DNA of 64,000 nt. Origin: Liquorilactobacillus hordei DSM 19519 (GTDB lineage: Bacteria; Bacillota; Bacilli; Lactobacillales; Lactobacillaceae). The position numbers and the translations under genes were made by a program. The stretch is from positions 1,612,001-1,676,000 of the forward strand of contig NZ_CP049303.1 in NCBI RefSeq assembly GCF_019443985.1, in the 5' to 3' direction. The notes under the pieces were generated by a model. That model did no database searches, was not told the DNA's origin, and saw only the letters and a program-made list of their open reading frames with translations. Shown piece by piece: positions 1 to 8,177 of this stretch (its first letter is position 1; each line of letters starts with the position of its first letter).

Positions 1-435
1 AACACTATCATCCCATGTCGTCTGTCGCATTCGACTAGCAAGCCCCGTATTTGTCAAAAAATCAACATCTCCTGCAAATGGTTCCTGACTAATTGCATTA
101 GACAAACGAACTTTTGCAGAACGCACATTAGTATTATTTCCTTTTTCTGTCTTCATATAACCAAAAAAGTCAATTTCAGGATAATCTTTTATGGATACAG
201 TTTTGCTAAATTGGATTACCTTTCTATTACCAGAACCCTCTACACTTAAATCTGTTTCTGGTTCCCCGAGTTGTTGCACAATATTATATCTAAGAGCTTG
301 ACGTGAAATATAAGTGTACTGATAACCAGTATCTCGCGTTATTTTTTTTAAAGAAGCTATATTTCCTAGACTTTCGCCATAATTAGCACTACTTGCTTCA
401 AAAATAATTGTTGCTGTTAGACCTTTACTTTTCAT
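1..435 (-). CDS. cas7: Type I-B CRISPR Cas7 (Cst2/DevR family), N-terminal part only
   Basis: The reading frame begins with ATG at 435 and stays open for 145 codons to the window edge, so the C-terminal part is missing. The N-terminus (MKSKGLTATIIFEASSANYG, then 'ITRDTGYQYTYISRQALRYN') matches the Cas7/Cst2/DevR backbone family of type I-B systems. Six or so copies of such a protein coat the crRNA in Cascade. The start overlaps the end of cas8 by 11 bases, indicating translational coupling in one operon with cas8 and cas6. Cas5, Cas3 and the adaptation genes would be expected further left, outside the window. Confidence 0.85.
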   Translation of the reverse strand, partial: MKSKGLTATIIFEASSANYGESLGNIASLKKITRDTGYQYTYISRQALRYNIVQQLGEPETDLSVEGSGNRKVIQFSKTVSIKDYPEIDFFGYMKTEKGNNTNVRSAKVRLSNAISQEPFAGDVDFLTNTGLASRMRQTTWDDSV

Positions 436-2149
436 CTACTTTCCCCTCTTTTTTTCCAGAAATCAAACCTGTTATGAATGCATAAACTAACTGCTTGAAT
501 TCTTCTTTATTTTCCATTTTTTGCATAAATTCATTAGGTATACTTTCCTGCTGTCTTAAGTAGCAACTTAACAATAGATTCATAGTTTTTTTCTGATTTT
601 GTATTTTCAATGCTTGCAAGAGTTGATAAATCAAAATTTTCTCCTTATCTGGATTTAACTTGTATTTTTGTGCAAACTTCTTACCATCACCATAAACTTT
701 CGACAATATTTTGATATCTAACTTCGTTACATCCATTTCGTTAAATAGTATTGTATTTAGTTCAACAATATCCAAAATTTGCATTGGTGTAATATAGACT
801 CCTCGTCTATTTAAGATTTTTAAAAACAATAACTTATTAACTAGGTTATTCATATTAGTTTGGTTCAAAATTCGCATAATAACCTCATCGAAAATCATGA
901 AAGATTCTACGCCCTGATATTCAAAAATAAATGCATTGTTAAGCACATCCAAAATAGTTATCTTTTCTTGTCCATCACTTCTTTGTTTTTCTGCTTTTCT
1001 TAAAACATTTGCAGCAACCTCAGAAATAATGTTGAAATGATACTGTTCATTTTTGCGATTAACTATTTGTACATTTACAAACATATTTTGTTTAGATTTA
1101 TTAAATTCTTTCTTAAACACCTCATAAAATCCATACCATGGTGAAACCTTATTTGCTCCCTCAAATGATTCAGTAAGAACTTCTAAAAAATTGTTATTTG
1201 CATTATACAAATTATTTAAATTATATCCTGTTTGATTTACAAAAAAACCATGGTTCCCCTTCAAATTGTATGTAAAACCAGCTGGAACTGCGGAATACAT
1301 TAGACGACAAATAGGACACAAAAATTGATCAGAATTAAACTTATAACCATTACTATTTCTTTTCCTATAATCATACCCCATCCCGTTTAAAAATGAGTAT
1401 CCTATTTTCTCATTTGATCTCATTTTTCTTCCACAAGTTGTACATTTAATTTTTGCTTTTTCATGATTCTCCGATAAAAAATCAATTACAGGCTGTACAA
1501 AATATTCTTGATAGTCTTGATAAAGATTAACAATTTTACTTTGATTATTTAGAAAGGAAATACCATTCCAACCCTTATTGATGTATCGATATCCCAAACT
1601 TTTAGCTAGAAAGTATCTCTTATTAGTATCATTAGCAAAATATTGGACAATTTTCTTTAATTCACCAAAAAGAACAGTAAGTTCTTTCTTTAGGTTAACG
1701 TTCTTATCTTGCCACTTGTTTTTGCTTAGTTTCTTGAATAAATTTGTCGCATTTTCTAGATATTCTTCAATTGGAATTTCTGAATGTGCAAGTGGTCGCA
1801 TTTGCTTATAGCTACTTGTTTTTATAAAATATCTGACATTATTATTAAACCATTTAACACATGCTTGATAGTCTTGAAAAGTATATTTGTCAAACCCCAA
1901 TTTTTCTATTGCAATAATTTTAGGTAACCAACTAATTATTTTGTAATAATGTGTATATTGTCCATACGTATTAATAAAATATTGAAAGAAACTATTATTA
2001 ATCGTTTTGAATACCGTTGTTTTTACAATTAATTGATCATCGTTAATCTCATAATCTTCTACATCCAAAATTCTTGTTAAACCAATTATTCCAGCGTTTT
2101 CCAGCCAACTATCCATGTAAAAATTAATTGTTTTGGGTAAAACTGCCAT
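425..2149 (-). CDS. cas8b1: Type I-B CRISPR Cas8b1/Cst1, CXXC-CXXC large subunit
   Basis: This is a large Cascade subunit of about 574 residues. It carries two zinc-knuckle-like pairs, CTTC near residue 237 and CPIC near residue 277, which mark the Cst1 'CXXC-CXXC' family. In the complex the large subunit is expected to recognise the PAM and recruit Cas3. The frame opens at 2185 with TTG inside the end of cas6. I prefer the ATG at 2149 because an AAAGGAG site lies 11 bases before it and no site precedes the TTG. It sits between cas6 and cas7. Overall sequence is divergent, as usual for Cas8. Family assignment rests on the cysteine pairs and the position. Confidence 0.8.
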   Translation of the reverse strand: MAVLPKTINFYMDSWLENAGIIGLTRILDVEDYEINDDQLIVKTTVFKTINNSFFQYFINTYGQYTHYYKIISWLPKIIAIEKLGFDKYTFQDYQACVKWFNNNVRYFIKTSSYKQMRPLAHSEIPIEEYLENATNLFKKLSKNKWQDKNVNLKKELTVLFGELKKIVQYFANDTNKRYFLAKSLGYRYINKGWNGISFLNNQSKIVNLYQDYQEYFVQPVIDFLSENHEKAKIKCTTCGRKMRSNEKIGYSFLNGMGYDYRKRNSNGYKFNSDQFLCPICRLMYSAVPAGFTYNLKGNHGFFVNQTGYNLNNLYNANNNFLEVLTESFEGANKVSPWYGFYEVFKKEFNKSKQNMFVNVQIVNRKNEQYHFNIISEVAANVLRKAEKQRSDGQEKITILDVLNNAFIFEYQGVESFMIFDEVIMRILNQTNMNNLVNKLLFLKILNRRGVYITPMQILDIVELNTILFNEMDVTKLDIKILSKVYGDGKKFAQKYKLNPDKEKILIYQLLQALKIQNQKKTMNLLLSCYLRQQESIPNEFMQKMENKEEFKQLVYAFITGLISGKKEGKVDEK

Positions 2150-2174
2150 ATCATTAAATACTCCTTTCTCTTCA

Positions 2175-2924
2175 TCAATTAGCAATCATCCCAAAACCAG
2201 ATCCGCACTTAACACCTAGTCCTATTTGATTTATTAGATTTAGTAATACAGGATTTCCCTTAAGCACAAACGATCCTTTAGTAGCCTCAACAAATAAACC
2301 AAAATTTCGGGAAACTACTTTCTTAACTTTAATTGGCTGAAATTCTAATGTATCAACCATTTGTAAAAATTCAGCACTATACTCTTCTTGTAAACGACTT
2401 TTCATATTTATTCGTAACGTTTCATTAAAAAGTTTCGCGTTATTTTCACTATAAGATAAAAATATTTTTTGATCTTGGCGAACAACAATAGGTGATAATG
2501 TTCTGAAAATAACCATATCAGCTACAATAAGCGTCTCCCTAACCAATTCAACTTTTCCAAATTTTACAGTATTTTCCCTATCAAATCGCAAATTGTTTTG
2601 TTGCTGCAACCATATGAAGGAATTATAGAAATAAAGTGCTCTTGCACCATCATCAATACTAAAATTCAGTACGCATATTTTGCTTGATCCTAATTCAATG
2701 TATTCCTTTTTGAAAAGTACATTATCTTTAAAATAAATGCTAAAGGTAAAGTTTTTGGCTGTGTTTTTATTGTAAAGTTCTTCAAAAAGTTTTACATTCA
2801 CATTTGACAATCCTAGTTTAATTAATGAGAGAATTCCAGGAGCGTAATCCATTGCAATTGTTGGATGCTCACTTTCTGAATTAAATTTCAATTCTATACT
2901 TAATCTCAAACATTTCGTCCCCAT
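2175..2924 (-). CDS. cas6: CRISPR endoribonuclease Cas6
   Basis: This 249-residue RAMP-type protein ends in the glycine-rich loop 'GLGVKCGSGFGMI', characteristic of Cas6. Cas6 cleaves pre-crRNA within each repeat and stays on the 3' handle. It is the first gene of the cas operon: a -35/-10 pair lies about 65-90 bases upstream and cas8 follows directly. The only histidine is near residue 20, so the catalytic histidine cannot be placed with certainty. The start is ATG at 2924 with only a weak GTGGT site; a downstream TTG is possible. Confidence 0.82.
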   Translation of the reverse strand: MGTKCLRLSIELKFNSESEHPTIAMDYAPGILSLIKLGLSNVNVKLFEELYNKNTAKNFTFSIYFKDNVLFKKEYIELGSSKICVLNFSIDDGARALYFYNSFIWLQQQNNLRFDRENTVKFGKVELVRETLIVADMVIFRTLSPIVVRQDQKIFLSYSENNAKLFNETLRINMKSRLQEEYSAEFLQMVDTLEFQPIKVKKVVSRNFGLFVEATKGSFVLKGNPVLLNLINQIGLGVKCGSGFGMIAN

Positions 2925-2987
2925 TCATACCACTATATTTCGAATAGTTTTTTACTTCCATATGTAACTATATCGACTAATCTTCCA

Positions 2988-3016
2988 ATTATATTTACTT
3001 CATTAATTTTACACAA
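2988..3016 (-). promoter_or_regulatory. Putative promoter of the cas operon
   Basis: On the minus strand TTGTGT (3011-3016) and a perfect TATAAT (2988-2993) are separated by exactly 17 bases, about 65 bases ahead of cas6. The surrounding 2925-3118 stretch is very AT-rich and shows no CRISPR repeat. Confidence 0.5.
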
Positions 3017-3118
3017 CATTTTTTAGAAAAAAAAGAAACCTTAATCAAGAATGACTAAAGTTCTTATAAAAACAATACCTTTATGAATATATTAAATAAA
3101 TTAATATATTTATTATTT

Positions 3119-3328
3119 TTAAACTCTTTTCCAATAATAATTAAATAAGTCAAGCATCGTTTTACCTGTAAATTCGGTTACTTCTTGACCAGCTACCGTT
3201 ACTTTATAAACTTCATAACCATCTTGCAATTCAGGATCGTCTACTAAAAGACTCCCTACAAAATCGCTAGGTTTTTCAAATTCAACTTCTTTTTTGTCAT
3301 AATCCGCTTTGTAGTAGATTTTCATCAT
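3119..3328 (-). CDS. Small conserved hypothetical protein (DUF4649-like)
   Basis: A 69-residue soluble acidic protein (MMKIYYKADYDKKEVEFEKP...) preceded by AAAGGGAG ten bases before the ATG. The pattern of an N-terminal beta strand, a charged middle and a C-terminal 'LFNYYWKRV' resembles small DUF4649-type proteins of lactobacilli. The family call is from memory and uncertain. No function can be assigned. It is monocistronic, between the cas operon and a divergently transcribed small membrane protein. Confidence 0.6.
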   Translation of the reverse strand: MMKIYYKADYDKKEVEFEKPSDFVGSLLVDDPELQDGYEVYKVTVAGQEVTEFTGKTMLDLFNYYWKRV

Positions 3329-3500
3329 TATGTTTTAGCTCCCTTTCACTATCATATTTATATATTATATAACATTTAGCTTACTCCATAAAATATTCAT
3401 TTTTTCATACTTTATTTACGAAAAAAGCAAAGTATCTTCCCCTAAAAGAAAACTTCTTGCTATATCATCATTGCTATAAGTTATCAAGGAGGAATAATCT

Positions 3501-3707
3501 ATGTATGCTAAAGATCGTGGTACCAAAAAAATATTAATTATCGGAATAATTATACTATTGATTGCAAGTGCTAGTGGTGGAATCGGTTATTACTTTGGTA
3601 CTCAAAAAGCACAATCTAATACTCAAATTGGTAGTACACCCAATGGGAAGAAAATGAAAGGTATGCCAAACGGGAAGAAACCTTCTGCGAAGAGTTTCAA
3701 AAATTAG
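3501..3707 (+). CDS. Small single-pass membrane protein with a lysine-rich tail
   Basis: 68 residues with a strong AAGGAGGA ribosome binding site. Residues about 11-32 are a hydrophobic segment (IIGIIILLIASASGGIGYY). The C-terminal tail is strongly basic and contains the pentapeptide PNGKK twice (near residues 47 and 56). The predicted topology is a short cytoplasmic N-terminus, one membrane helix and an outside basic tail. It is not recognised as a known family. The gene ends before a clear bidirectional terminator. It could be a small envelope-associated peptide; bacteriocin-related roles have no support from neighbours. Confidence 0.6.
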   Translation: MYAKDRGTKKILIIGIIILLIASASGGIGYYFGTQKAQSNTQIGSTPNGKKMKGMPNGKKPSAKSFKN

Positions 3708-3744
3708 TATAATATGCATTTAACAATAAATTTGTGATAAATAA

Positions 3745-3792
3745 AATAAGAGAAGCAAGGGCAAAAATAATTTTGTCACTGCTTCTCTTATT
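3745..3792. terminator. Bidirectional rho-independent terminator
   Basis: Thirteen-base perfect inverted repeat (3745-3757 AATAAGAGAAGCA with 3780-3792) flanked by T- and A-rich sequence. It separates the plus-strand small membrane protein from the minus-strand BASS gene. Confidence 0.75.
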
Positions 3793-3879
3793 TATTTTTG
3801 ATAGATGTATCTACAAATTAAAACTTTGTAAGTTTTATATCAACTTTTGGCATACCTGCACCCATGTAATCACTACTTA

Positions 3880-4857
3880 TTAATCAACAATTGACTTTGT
3901 ATCTTCTCTTATAACCTTGGTTTTTTCATTAACTGTCTTATTCTTCCAATTAACGGCCAAGACAGAACCTGATATATTATGCCAGATACTAAAGACAGTA
4001 GAAGGAATTGCTGCAGCTGGAACAAAATACTTCATGGCTAATGTTGCTCCCAAACTTGAATCTTGCATCCCAACTTCAAAAGTAATTGCTTTTCTCTGCG
4101 GTGTCCTTAATCTGATTAGTTTAGAGAAGACATATCCAAGTCCATAACCTGACAAATTATGCAACATTACAACTGGAATAACAAGTAATGTTTGTGTCGT
4201 CATTAAATCAGCATGATTAGCAGAAATTACTGCTCCAATTATCAAAAGAATTGCTAATTGTGATACTAATGGCAAAAACCTTGTTACCCATTCAATCCTA
4301 TTCTTAAATAAATGATGTACCAATAAACCTAACAAAATTGGAACTAAAACAATTTTTACTGTACTTAAAAATAATGAAAATGTTGGAATATCAACGTATT
4401 TTCCCGCAAAAAGTAATAACAAACCGGGAAGTGCGATTGGTGCAAGTAACGTGGATAAGGTTTCAATTGACACATCAAGAGCGACATCTCCACCAGCAAG
4501 ATATGCCATTACACTTGACGATGTTCCACTTGGACATGAACCAACTAAAATCACACCAGCTGCAGTAGCACCTTTTAATTGAAAAATAAGACATAAAATC
4601 CAAGCAATTGTTGGCATAATTAAATAATGTGCAAAAGTTCCTGCAATAACGGGGAAAGGTTTCTTGGCAATCCTTTCAAAATCTTGTAATTTCAAGGTTA
4701 GCCCCATTCCAAAAAAAATTATTCCCAACAAATATGAGACATTTGGAACTACCCATTCGCTCGTTTTTGGCAAAAAATAATTAAAAACTACCCAAAAAAT
4801 AATTGCCGCTGTAAAGTATTTACCTACCAATTTACTTATCTTTTCGACTTTATTCAT
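3880..4857 (-). CDS. Bile acid:sodium symporter (BASS) family transporter
   Basis: A 325-residue membrane protein with about nine to ten hydrophobic segments. Family signatures include 'GMGLTLKLQDF' near the N-terminus, 'VGSCPSGTSSSVMAYLAGGDVALDVSIET' (the sodium-site crossover region) and 'FEVGMQDSSLGATLA' in the second half. BASS proteins import organic anions with Na+; bacterial members carry bile acids, keto acids or ketopantoate. The ATG at 4857 is chosen because AGGAGG lies nine bases before it. Its 330-base leader contains a Val/Ile/Leu-rich peptide and a terminator, which suggests that the substrate is linked to branched-chain amino acids or their 2-keto acids. That inference comes from regulation, not from the protein. 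Confidence 0.85.
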   Translation of the reverse strand: MNKVEKISKLVGKYFTAAIIFWVVFNYFLPKTSEWVVPNVSYLLGIIFFGMGLTLKLQDFERIAKKPFPVIAGTFAHYLIMPTIAWILCLIFQLKGATAAGVILVGSCPSGTSSSVMAYLAGGDVALDVSIETLSTLLAPIALPGLLLLFAGKYVDIPTFSLFLSTVKIVLVPILLGLLVHHLFKNRIEWVTRFLPLVSQLAILLIIGAVISANHADLMTTQTLLVIPVVMLHNLSGYGLGYVFSKLIRLRTPQRKAITFEVGMQDSSLGATLAMKYFVPAAAIPSTVFSIWHNISGSVLAVNWKNKTVNEKTKVIREDTKSIVD

Positions 4858-4949
4858 ATTCAAAAACCTCCTAATTTATTTAAATGCTTTCCTTCTCTCT
4901 TTGCAGGCATGATTAAAATATATAAATTTTTAATTTTCCTCATTCGTGC

Positions 4950-4990
4950 AAATAAAAAACCACCATGCTTTTTAACTCGCACGGTGGTTT
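4950..4990 (-). terminator. Attenuator terminator upstream of the BASS transporter
   Basis: On the minus strand AAACCACCGTGC pairs with GCATGGTGGTTT around a short loop, followed by a TTTTTTATTT run. It lies 16 bases after the stop codon of the leader peptide and about 90 bases before the BASS start codon. A competing pairing is visible: TGGTTT at 5013-5018 (leader Trp-Phe codons) can pair with AAACCA in the terminator's 5' arm (4985-4990). Confidence 0.8.
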
Positions 4991-5006
4991 ACTGATCTTA
5001 GAAATC

Positions 5007-5111
5007 TTAGCCAAACCAAAACTTTCTAGTCATAAGATCACGCGTACGCCTGATAATAATAACTAGAATAATGACAACAACATTTACATTTTGATTATTC
5101 GTGTAAGACAT
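5007..5111 (-). CDS. Branched-chain-rich leader peptide (transcription attenuator)
   Basis: A 34-codon frame, ATG at 5111 and TAA at 5007-5009, with an AGAGGAAA ribosome binding site at good spacing. Residues 9-20 read VNVVVIILVIII, eleven Val/Ile/Leu in twelve, followed by a basic RRTRD segment and a FWFG end. A consensus-like promoter precedes it and a strong terminator hairpin follows 16 bases after its stop. This is the architecture of ilv-type attenuators, in which ribosome stalling at scarce Val/Ile/Leu-tRNA prevents terminator formation. The hydrophobic core is too short for a normal membrane helix, which argues against a small membrane protein. The downstream gene is a BASS-family transporter rather than a biosynthetic gene. 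Confidence 0.75.
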   Translation of the reverse strand: MSYTNNQNVNVVVIILVIIIRRTRDLMTRKFWFG

Positions 5112-5197
5112 AAGATTTCCTCTTTCTAAAATTAACATATAATAAAATGATTAAAAAAAATTATTTTTGACATCAAAAATTAATTATCGATATCCCT

Positions 5198-5226
5198 ATA
5201 CTAAATCTCACTAACAATACAGTCAA
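5198..5226 (-). promoter_or_regulatory. Promoter of the leader peptide-BASS transcript
   Basis: On the minus strand TTGACT (5221-5226) and TAGTAT (5198-5203) are separated by 17 bases. Transcription would start near 5190, giving about 80 bases before the leader peptide and about 330 bases before the transporter gene. Confidence 0.6.
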
Positions 5227-5291
5227 GATTTATTTTAAAAAAGCATTAAATTTTTTTACAGTCTTTTCTCATTGTTTTTTGCATAACTTAT

Positions 5292-5327
5292 AAAAAAGGC
5301 CAAATCAAATTTTTTATGATCTAGCCT
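5292..5327 (-). terminator. Terminator after the DUF1516 gene
   Basis: On the minus strand AGGCTAGATCA pairs with TGATTTGGCCT (with G-U pairs), followed by TTTTTTAT. The hairpin core resembles the dispersed 'AGGTCAAA...' repeat seen at several other places in this window. Confidence 0.6.
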
Positions 5328-5348
5328 CTTCTATATATTTACTTTTAA

Positions 5349-5693
5349 TTAAAATGGTCGACCTCCAGCTAAAATAAAGCCTAATAAGCCAACAAGTATA
5401 GTTGTCACTAGTAACAAAGCTTTGGTCCTGCTCCTCCAATTATGTCCTTGACTAAAATATATCTCACAAAAACCAATTAATCCTATTGCTAACAATATCT
5501 TAACCACTGCCAAAACTGGAGATGCTTCCCAAGCATAACCGAGAAGCATTATACCACTGACAAGTGCAACCACGTAACAAATTCTCGCAATCATTTTTGC
5601 TGCTACACTTACATCTTTTTTACTGAAAACTACTGAAAAAACAACAATCAGCAACACAATCCATGTAACTAAGTGCATCCATAGCCAAATCAT
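5349..5693 (-). CDS. DUF1516 (YisL) family membrane protein
   Basis: 114 residues almost entirely made of four hydrophobic helices (about residues 5-23, 33-52, 58-78 and 90-110). Length and pattern fit the YisL/UPF0344 family of Firmicutes, whose function is unknown. A GGAAGTGAG site lies before the ATG. It is transcribed alone, between the BASS leader and the OppA-like gene, with its own terminator. Confidence 0.7.
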   Translation of the reverse strand: MIWLWMHLVTWIVLLIVVFSVVFSKKDVSVAAKMIARICYVVALVSGIMLLGYAWEASPVLAVVKILLAIGLIGFCEIYFSQGHNWRSRTKALLLVTTILVGLLGFILAGGRPF

Positions 5694-5798
5694 TTACTCA
5701 CTTCCTACTTCGAATTATTTACAATTCTATTGTAGTTTATAAAATTTAAAAATTCATCCTTAAATTGCTTTTTCTACACCAAAAAATTGTACATTTTT

Positions 5799-7421
5799 CT
5801 ATTTCCAATAAGATCTTGTGTAATCAGCAAAACCAGCTGTATGATAAATTACACCTGTTAAACCATCCTGAACTAAATGATCTTCTTTGACATAGTAAAG
5901 TGGAATAATTCCCGTTGTCGCTTGCAATCGCTTCTCTGCTTTGCGTAGATTCGACCAATAAACAGTTCTTGTCTTTGCAACTTGAGCATTTGCAATATAT
6001 GAATCAAACACACTATCTGAATATTTTCCTGTGTTCATTGAGTTCCCTGTTGTCAAAATTCCTAGATAGTTAATAGGATCCGCATAATCAGCCAACCAGT
6101 ACCATAAACTTAAATCAAATTCTCCTGCAGTTTTTTTATTTGATAATCCTTTCGCAGGTAAGTTTTGAACTTTGACAGAAACGTTATTTAATTTACTCTG
6201 CACTGCACTTTGAATATATTCAGCAACCTTTTTTTGAGTTTCAGTATCTTCAGCAATCAAATTAAGTGTTATCGAAGTCTTACCACTCTCTGCCAATCCC
6301 TCTTGCCATAATTTCTTTGCTTTCTTAACATTAGACTGTGTGGTGTTTGCTGTTTCTGTACTAAAGTCCTTACCTGTGGTTGGATCTGTAGCAGTTTCAG
6401 GACTGACAAAACTGCTTGCAGCAGTCGAACCGTCTCCTAAGACTTTTTTTGTTAGTTCATTACGATTTACTACTAATGAGATTGCCTTTCGTAACTTAGC
6501 ATTAGCTAGTGGTGAGCCTGCACTCTGATTTACCTGCAAATAATATGTCCAGGCTCGATTTACTTTTTTCAAGTTTTTATTATTTTGTAATCCCTGTGCA
6601 ACTACACCTGAAACCGTCGCATCATCTAATTTATTAGTCTTAAAAAGATTGTATGCAGTATTATCATCTTTTACAGTTGCATAGTTAATTTTATTTAATT
6701 TAACCTGCTTTTTGGCATAGTAATACTTATTTTTAACCAACGAATAAGAATCATTGATACCTGTCCACTTAGTAATTTTAAACGCACCATTAGACACAGT
6801 ATATTTTGCATTTGTACCGTATTTCTTAGTTCCAATCTTTTGTACAAAAGACTTATCTTGTGGTAAAAAAACTGGCATTGTTACCAACTTATTAAATGAT
6901 TGCATTGGATGTTCCAATGTAATTTTCAATTTATACTTACCAACTGCTTCAATTCCCAATTGACTTGAAGGAAGTTTACCTGCAACAACTGCATCCGCAT
7001 TTTTAATACCACTAAAAACATAAGTATAAACTGGCTTATTTGCAGGATCGACTGATCGACGCCACGAATAAACAAAATCTTGTGCTGTAACCTTGTCTCC
7101 GTTAGACCAGCGTGCATCCTGGCGTAATTGAATTGTATATGTCTTTCCACCATTTGTTGGCTTAACAACTGACTTCGCAATTGCAGGTACGACTTTATTT
7201 TTCGAATTAAGCTTGTACAATCCTTCATCTATATTCGTTAAGGTTGAAAATTCTGACATTGTAGCCTGATTAGTGTTATCCAATGTTGTTAATTCCGATG
7301 TCTGCATTAAATTCAACGTTGTTTTTTGCTTTGAAGCATCTTTTTTTGCTGCGCAAGCACTTAAAAAAGACATTCCAATTATTAGCGGAACTACAATCTT
7401 AATTATCTTTCTCTTTTCCAT
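5799..7421 (-). CDS. OppA-type peptide ABC transporter substrate-binding lipoprotein
   Basis: About 540 residues. The N-terminal signal ends in a lipobox (FLSAC), so the protein is probably lipid-anchored outside the membrane. 'LNLMQTSELTTLDNTNQATMSEFSTLTNIDEGLYKL' and 'WSNGDKVTAQDFVYSWRR' are SBP_bac_5/OppA signatures. The preferred start is the ATG at 7421, with GGGGAT six bases before it; the ATG four codons earlier lacks a site. It follows the OsmC gene by few bases, so both share the transcript controlled by the upstream T-box. No permease or ATPase genes adjoin it, so it must use a shared Opp transporter. The T-box suggests uptake of methionine-supplying peptides. Confidence 0.85.
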   Translation of the reverse strand: MEKRKIIKIVVPLIIGMSFLSACAAKKDASKQKTTLNLMQTSELTTLDNTNQATMSEFSTLTNIDEGLYKLNSKNKVVPAIAKSVVKPTNGGKTYTIQLRQDARWSNGDKVTAQDFVYSWRRSVDPANKPVYTYVFSGIKNADAVVAGKLPSSQLGIEAVGKYKLKITLEHPMQSFNKLVTMPVFLPQDKSFVQKIGTKKYGTNAKYTVSNGAFKITKWTGINDSYSLVKNKYYYAKKQVKLNKINYATVKDDNTAYNLFKTNKLDDATVSGVVAQGLQNNKNLKKVNRAWTYYLQVNQSAGSPLANAKLRKAISLVVNRNELTKKVLGDGSTAASSFVSPETATDPTTGKDFSTETANTTQSNVKKAKKLWQEGLAESGKTSITLNLIAEDTETQKKVAEYIQSAVQSKLNNVSVKVQNLPAKGLSNKKTAGEFDLSLWYWLADYADPINYLGILTTGNSMNTGKYSDSVFDSYIANAQVAKTRTVYWSNLRKAEKRLQATTGIIPLYYVKEDHLVQDGLTGVIYHTAGFADYTRSYWK

Positions 7422-7439
7422 AACTATCCCCATTTTCCA

Positions 7440-7859
7440 TTATTCTTGTTCGAAATTAAAGGTGAATTTAACACCTGGTTCTAATGTTTTATGGACTGTA
7501 CATTTGGCAAGGGTTTCTTCAAGAAAACTATTTTTATCTGCGCCTTCTATATCAGCCTTAAATATAATATTAACTACTATTTCATCAACTTTTGACGTTC
7601 CATCTGTATACTTAACAACGTTCCCTACTGAACGAACATCAAATCTTTCAAGCTTAATCTTATATTTTCTCGCAACAGATTGAGCAGTAATTGTTAGACA
7701 TCCATTCACGGCCCCAATTAAATACTGTACAGGATTAGGACCAGCATCTGTTCCGCGAACAGTTGTTGGTTCATCCATCAAATAACGATGTACCCCTGCC
7801 TGTGTTCCGACTTGATAACCTATATTTCTGATACTTGAATTAACTACATATTTTCCCAT
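7440..7859 (-). CDS. OsmC/Ohr family thiol peroxidase-like protein
   Basis: 139 residues. The family's two reactive cysteines are present: one in 'AVNGCLTITAQ' near residue 54 and one in 'LAKCTVHKTL' near residue 121. Such proteins reduce hydroperoxides in the cytoplasm. GGAGGATTCT precedes the ATG directly. It is the first gene behind a T-box riboswitch and is followed at once by the OppA-like gene. Placement under an amino acid-sensing switch is unusual for a peroxidase and may reflect sulfur amino acid metabolism. Confidence 0.85.
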   Translation of the reverse strand: MGKYVVNSSIRNIGYQVGTQAGVHRYLMDEPTTVRGTDAGPNPVQYLIGAVNGCLTITAQSVARKYKIKLERFDVRSVGNVVKYTDGTSKVDEIVVNIIFKADIEGADKNSFLEETLAKCTVHKTLEPGVKFTFNFEQE

Positions 7860-7883
7860 GAGAATCCTCCTTTGTTTGATTAA

Positions 7884-8150
7884 ATAAAAAAAACCCTTGA
7901 AAATATTATTTTCAAGGACGAATTATCTTCGCGGTACCACCTAGATTCACATCTTAACTTGCACTAAGATGCCTCAAGAGATATTCATTCAGAACGAATA
8001 CCTGGATTTTTAATGGAATCCATCCAATATTACTTTACATAAATTGCTCAGCAATATATTACTCCAAGACCATTTTCTTGATATTCATAACACCTGTTTT
8101 CAGCATATACAAGTTCTCTTTAGATAATTCTATCAATACTCATCTCATCA
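7884..8150 (-). promoter_or_regulatory. T-box riboswitch, probable methionine specifier
   Basis: The T-box core AGGTGGTACCGCG is at 7930-7942. It is followed by a ten-base-pair terminator (7895-7904 with 7908-7917) and a T-run. A stem I-like region lies upstream with 'GGTG' near 8090 and the 3' motif 'GAAA-NNN-...CTTGGAG'. Aligning that motif to the known glyQS arrangement puts ATG (8071-8073) at the specifier position, so uncharged tRNA-Met would antiterminate osmC-oppA. An offset of one base would read AAT (Asn). The element is certain, the specifier less so. Confidence 0.88.
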
Positions 8151-8177
8151 TTGTAATTACAAATTGTAAGTATGTTA

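Noticed and set aside
2925..3118. Possible CRISPR array or leader next to cas6
   Set aside because: AT-rich, but no direct repeats with regular spacing; only a promoter is visible.
5007..5111. Small membrane protein instead of leader peptide
   Set aside because: The hydrophobic core spans only about 12 residues and the frame is placed exactly between a promoter and a terminator ahead of a transporter gene; attenuation explains it better.
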